Positions 49,010-49,752 of a DNA stretch of 49,752 nt are shown one piece after another. Every line of letters begins with the position of its first letter. Positions within the stretch are counted from its first letter, which is position 1. Origin of the DNA: a virus. The translations under genes were made by a program, and so were the position numbers. A model generated the notes under the pieces. It searched no databases and was not told the origin of the DNA. It saw nothing but the letters and a program-made list of their open reading frames with translations. The DNA lies in the IMG/VR virus record IMGVR_UViG_3300020471_000913, positions 1-49,752 of that record; one strand, written 5' to 3'.

Positions 49010-49159
49010 ATGTCACACATCAGATACTGGCAACAACAAGTTAACTTATTCGAAAACAGAATAAGAGAATACGAAGATGACGGAAGAACAGTTCCAGAAG
49101 GTCTTTTTGATAAATTAGCTTTAGCTAAAGCTTCATTAAAAATTTGGAGGGCAGCATAA
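49010..49159 (+). CDS. 49-residue hypothetical early protein
   Basis: SHIRYWQQQVNLFENRIREY begins a helical, partly coiled-coil protein ending in KASLKIWRAA. I used ATG 49010, after the leader; the upstream ATG 48959 would translate the -10 box and hairpin. It overlaps the next ATG by 1 bp. Function unknown. Confidence 0.6.
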   Translation: MSHIRYWQQQVNLFENRIREYEDDGRTVPEGLFDKLALAKASLKIWRAA

Positions 49160-49356
49160 TGTCAGACTTACAAAAGGCAAAAACAAACTATGAATTAGCA
49201 ATACAAATTTTTGCTAATAATCCAACAGACGAAAACGCTAATTCTTATAGGTTGCAGCAAAAAATTTATGATCATGTTAGATATGGCAAAATGACTTTAG
49301 CTAAAGCAAACACTACAGAAAAATGCCATTTTTATCAAACAGATTTTTGTAACTAA
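49159..49356 (+). CDS. 65-residue hypothetical early protein
   Basis: SDLQKAKTNYELAIQIFANN opens a helical protein with a C-terminal TTEKCHFYQTDFCN. GGAGG is 8 nt upstream of ATG 49159; the ATG at 49144 is less well placed. Second gene of its early operon. Function unknown. Confidence 0.6.
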   Translation: MSDLQKAKTNYELAIQIFANNPTDENANSYRLQQKIYDHVRYGKMTLAKANTTEKCHFYQTDFCN

Positions 49357-49371
49357 AAGTTAACAAATATA

Positions 49372-49443
49372 TTGCATATATATAATATATTTGTTATACT
49401 ATAAATATACAGAGGAGAGAAACCTCACAACCCCAAAAGAACA
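49372..49443 (+). promoter_or_regulatory. Early promoter with hairpin/ACAACCCC leader
   Basis: TTGCAT (49372-49377), 17 bp, TATACT (49395-49400). Hairpin GAGG/CCTC (49412-49415, 49423-49426), ACAACCCCA (CCCCA at 49431-49435), spacer AAAGAACA, ATG 49444. It is nearly the same as the leader at 48940 but has a better -35. Confidence 0.82.
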
Positions 49444-49701
49444 ATGATTACTTTAAACAAAAATTGCGAAAACGGAGCAAGATACTTTCACTTTGAAGAA
49501 AACGGTTTATTAATCAGAATTTATGTTCGCTTAGGTCAAGGAGCTTATTCTTACTGTAACGTAACAACTAATAAGCAAAGAAACAGAATGAGCCTACCAA
49601 AAGTATGGCACGGAGAAAATTGTGTATTGGACGCTTGTGAGTCATACAAAAATGCTACATACAAAAGAGCATTTAGAGCAGTATTATGCGAGCTAGTTTA
49701 A
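49444..49701 (+). CDS. Hypothetical early protein
   Basis: This 85-residue protein (ITLNKNCENGARYFHFEENG, RIYVRLGQGAYSYCNVTTNK) is beta-rich with two Cys near the middle and end. First gene behind its leader. A CGAGCT/AGCTCG hairpin (49689-49694, 49702-49707) spans the stop codon but lacks a U-tract. Function unknown. Confidence 0.6.
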   Translation: MITLNKNCENGARYFHFEENGLLIRIYVRLGQGAYSYCNVTTNKQRNRMSLPKVWHGENCVLDACESYKNATYKRAFRAVLCELV

Positions 49702-49720
49702 AGCTCGTATATTACAAAGC

Positions 49721-49752
49721 TGTTACAATCCCCCATATATAAAATATATTTG
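49721..49752 (+). promoter_or_regulatory. Start of another early promoter, cut by window end
   Basis: TGTTACA (49721-49727) then CCCCATATATAAAATATATTTG (to 49752 in shorter view: CATATATAAAATATATTTG) closely match the half operator and spacer of the promoter at 49372, but the -35 would be CCCCAT. The -10, hairpin and gene, if present, lie outside the window. Confidence 0.4.

Noticed and set aside
45238-49435. G-rich stem arms pairing with the ACAACCCC tract as the general switch
   Set aside because: Possible for the GGGG stems, but the leaders at 41683 and 9367 have stems without G-runs and still keep the C-tract, so this cannot be the common mechanism.
45188-49752. Regularly repeated sequences that could suggest a CRISPR array
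   Set aside because: The repeats are promoter-leader modules separated by genes of varying length, with no uniform spacers.
49700-49752. Window ends joining as a circular or terminally repeated genome
   Set aside because: The last bases look like a promoter whose -10 and hairpin should follow, but the first bases of the window do not continue it, and no direct terminal repeat was seen.

Overview
The window is a large part of one tailed-phage genome. It is AT-rich and densely packed, and it shows lambda-like siphovirus organisation: lambda-type terminase and portal, an HK97-fold capsid, tail terminator, tail tube, a frameshifted tail chaperone, tape measure, M/L/K/I/J tail-tip genes, and then tail fibres. 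No integrase, DNA polymerase, primase, helicase, endolysin or tRNA gene was recognised, so replication genes probably lie beyond the right edge. Several accessory proteins look, from memory of the families, like proteins of marine picocyanobacterial phages: small secreted proteins, a Pro-rich membrane protein, a 2OG-Fe(II) oxygenase, and fibre proteins with cupredoxin-like inserts. The base composition would suit a low-GC marine host such as Prochlorococcus. The host assignment is inference.

Layout. 0.1-3.7 kb is a tightly overlapping operon for 7-deazaguanine DNA modification: a ParB-like protein, a DpdA-like transglycosylase, FolE, QueD, a phosphoribosyltransferase and QueE. QueC is not present. 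3.7-8.2 kb holds packaging and portal genes. 8.2-9.4 kb is a reverse-strand two-gene insert with an early-type promoter. 9.5-20.5 kb carries a protease-scaffold-capsid polyprotein, connectors and the tail. 20.5-35.8 kb carries the J-like tip protein and fibres, two of them with S74 self-cleaving chaperone domains. 35.8-40.1 kb carries the oxygenase, small membrane proteins and three signal-peptide proteins. 40.1-41.7 kb is a leftward early block. 41.8-43.9 kb is a RecE-RecT-SSB recombination module. 44-49.7 kb is a rightward early region of many tiny genes.

The most striking finding is in the early region. At least eight promoters share one architecture: a sigma70-type promoter with a 17-18 bp spacer, then a 5'-terminal hairpin whose sequence varies while its pairing is kept, then an invariant ACAACCCC, then an A-rich stretch and the start codon. 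The C-tract lies about where a Shine-Dalgarno sequence would be, and downstream genes of the same operons have ordinary Shine-Dalgarno sites. In the middle of this region lies a freestanding structured RNA of about 110 nt with its own -10 box and a strong terminator. One hairpin of that RNA displays a UGGGG loop complementary to the CCCCA of nearly all leaders. This suggests an RNA-based regulon controlling the phage early genes. It is a hypothesis, but the leader family itself is directly visible. A palindrome, TGTWAC-N6-GTWACA, recurs at several of these promoters and is a probable operator.

Other points of interest are cupredoxin-like domains with complete type-1 copper ligand sets inside two tail proteins, a single polypeptide joining a Tudor-like domain, prohead protease, scaffold and capsid, and an Ig-like domain fused to a gpW-like head-completion protein.
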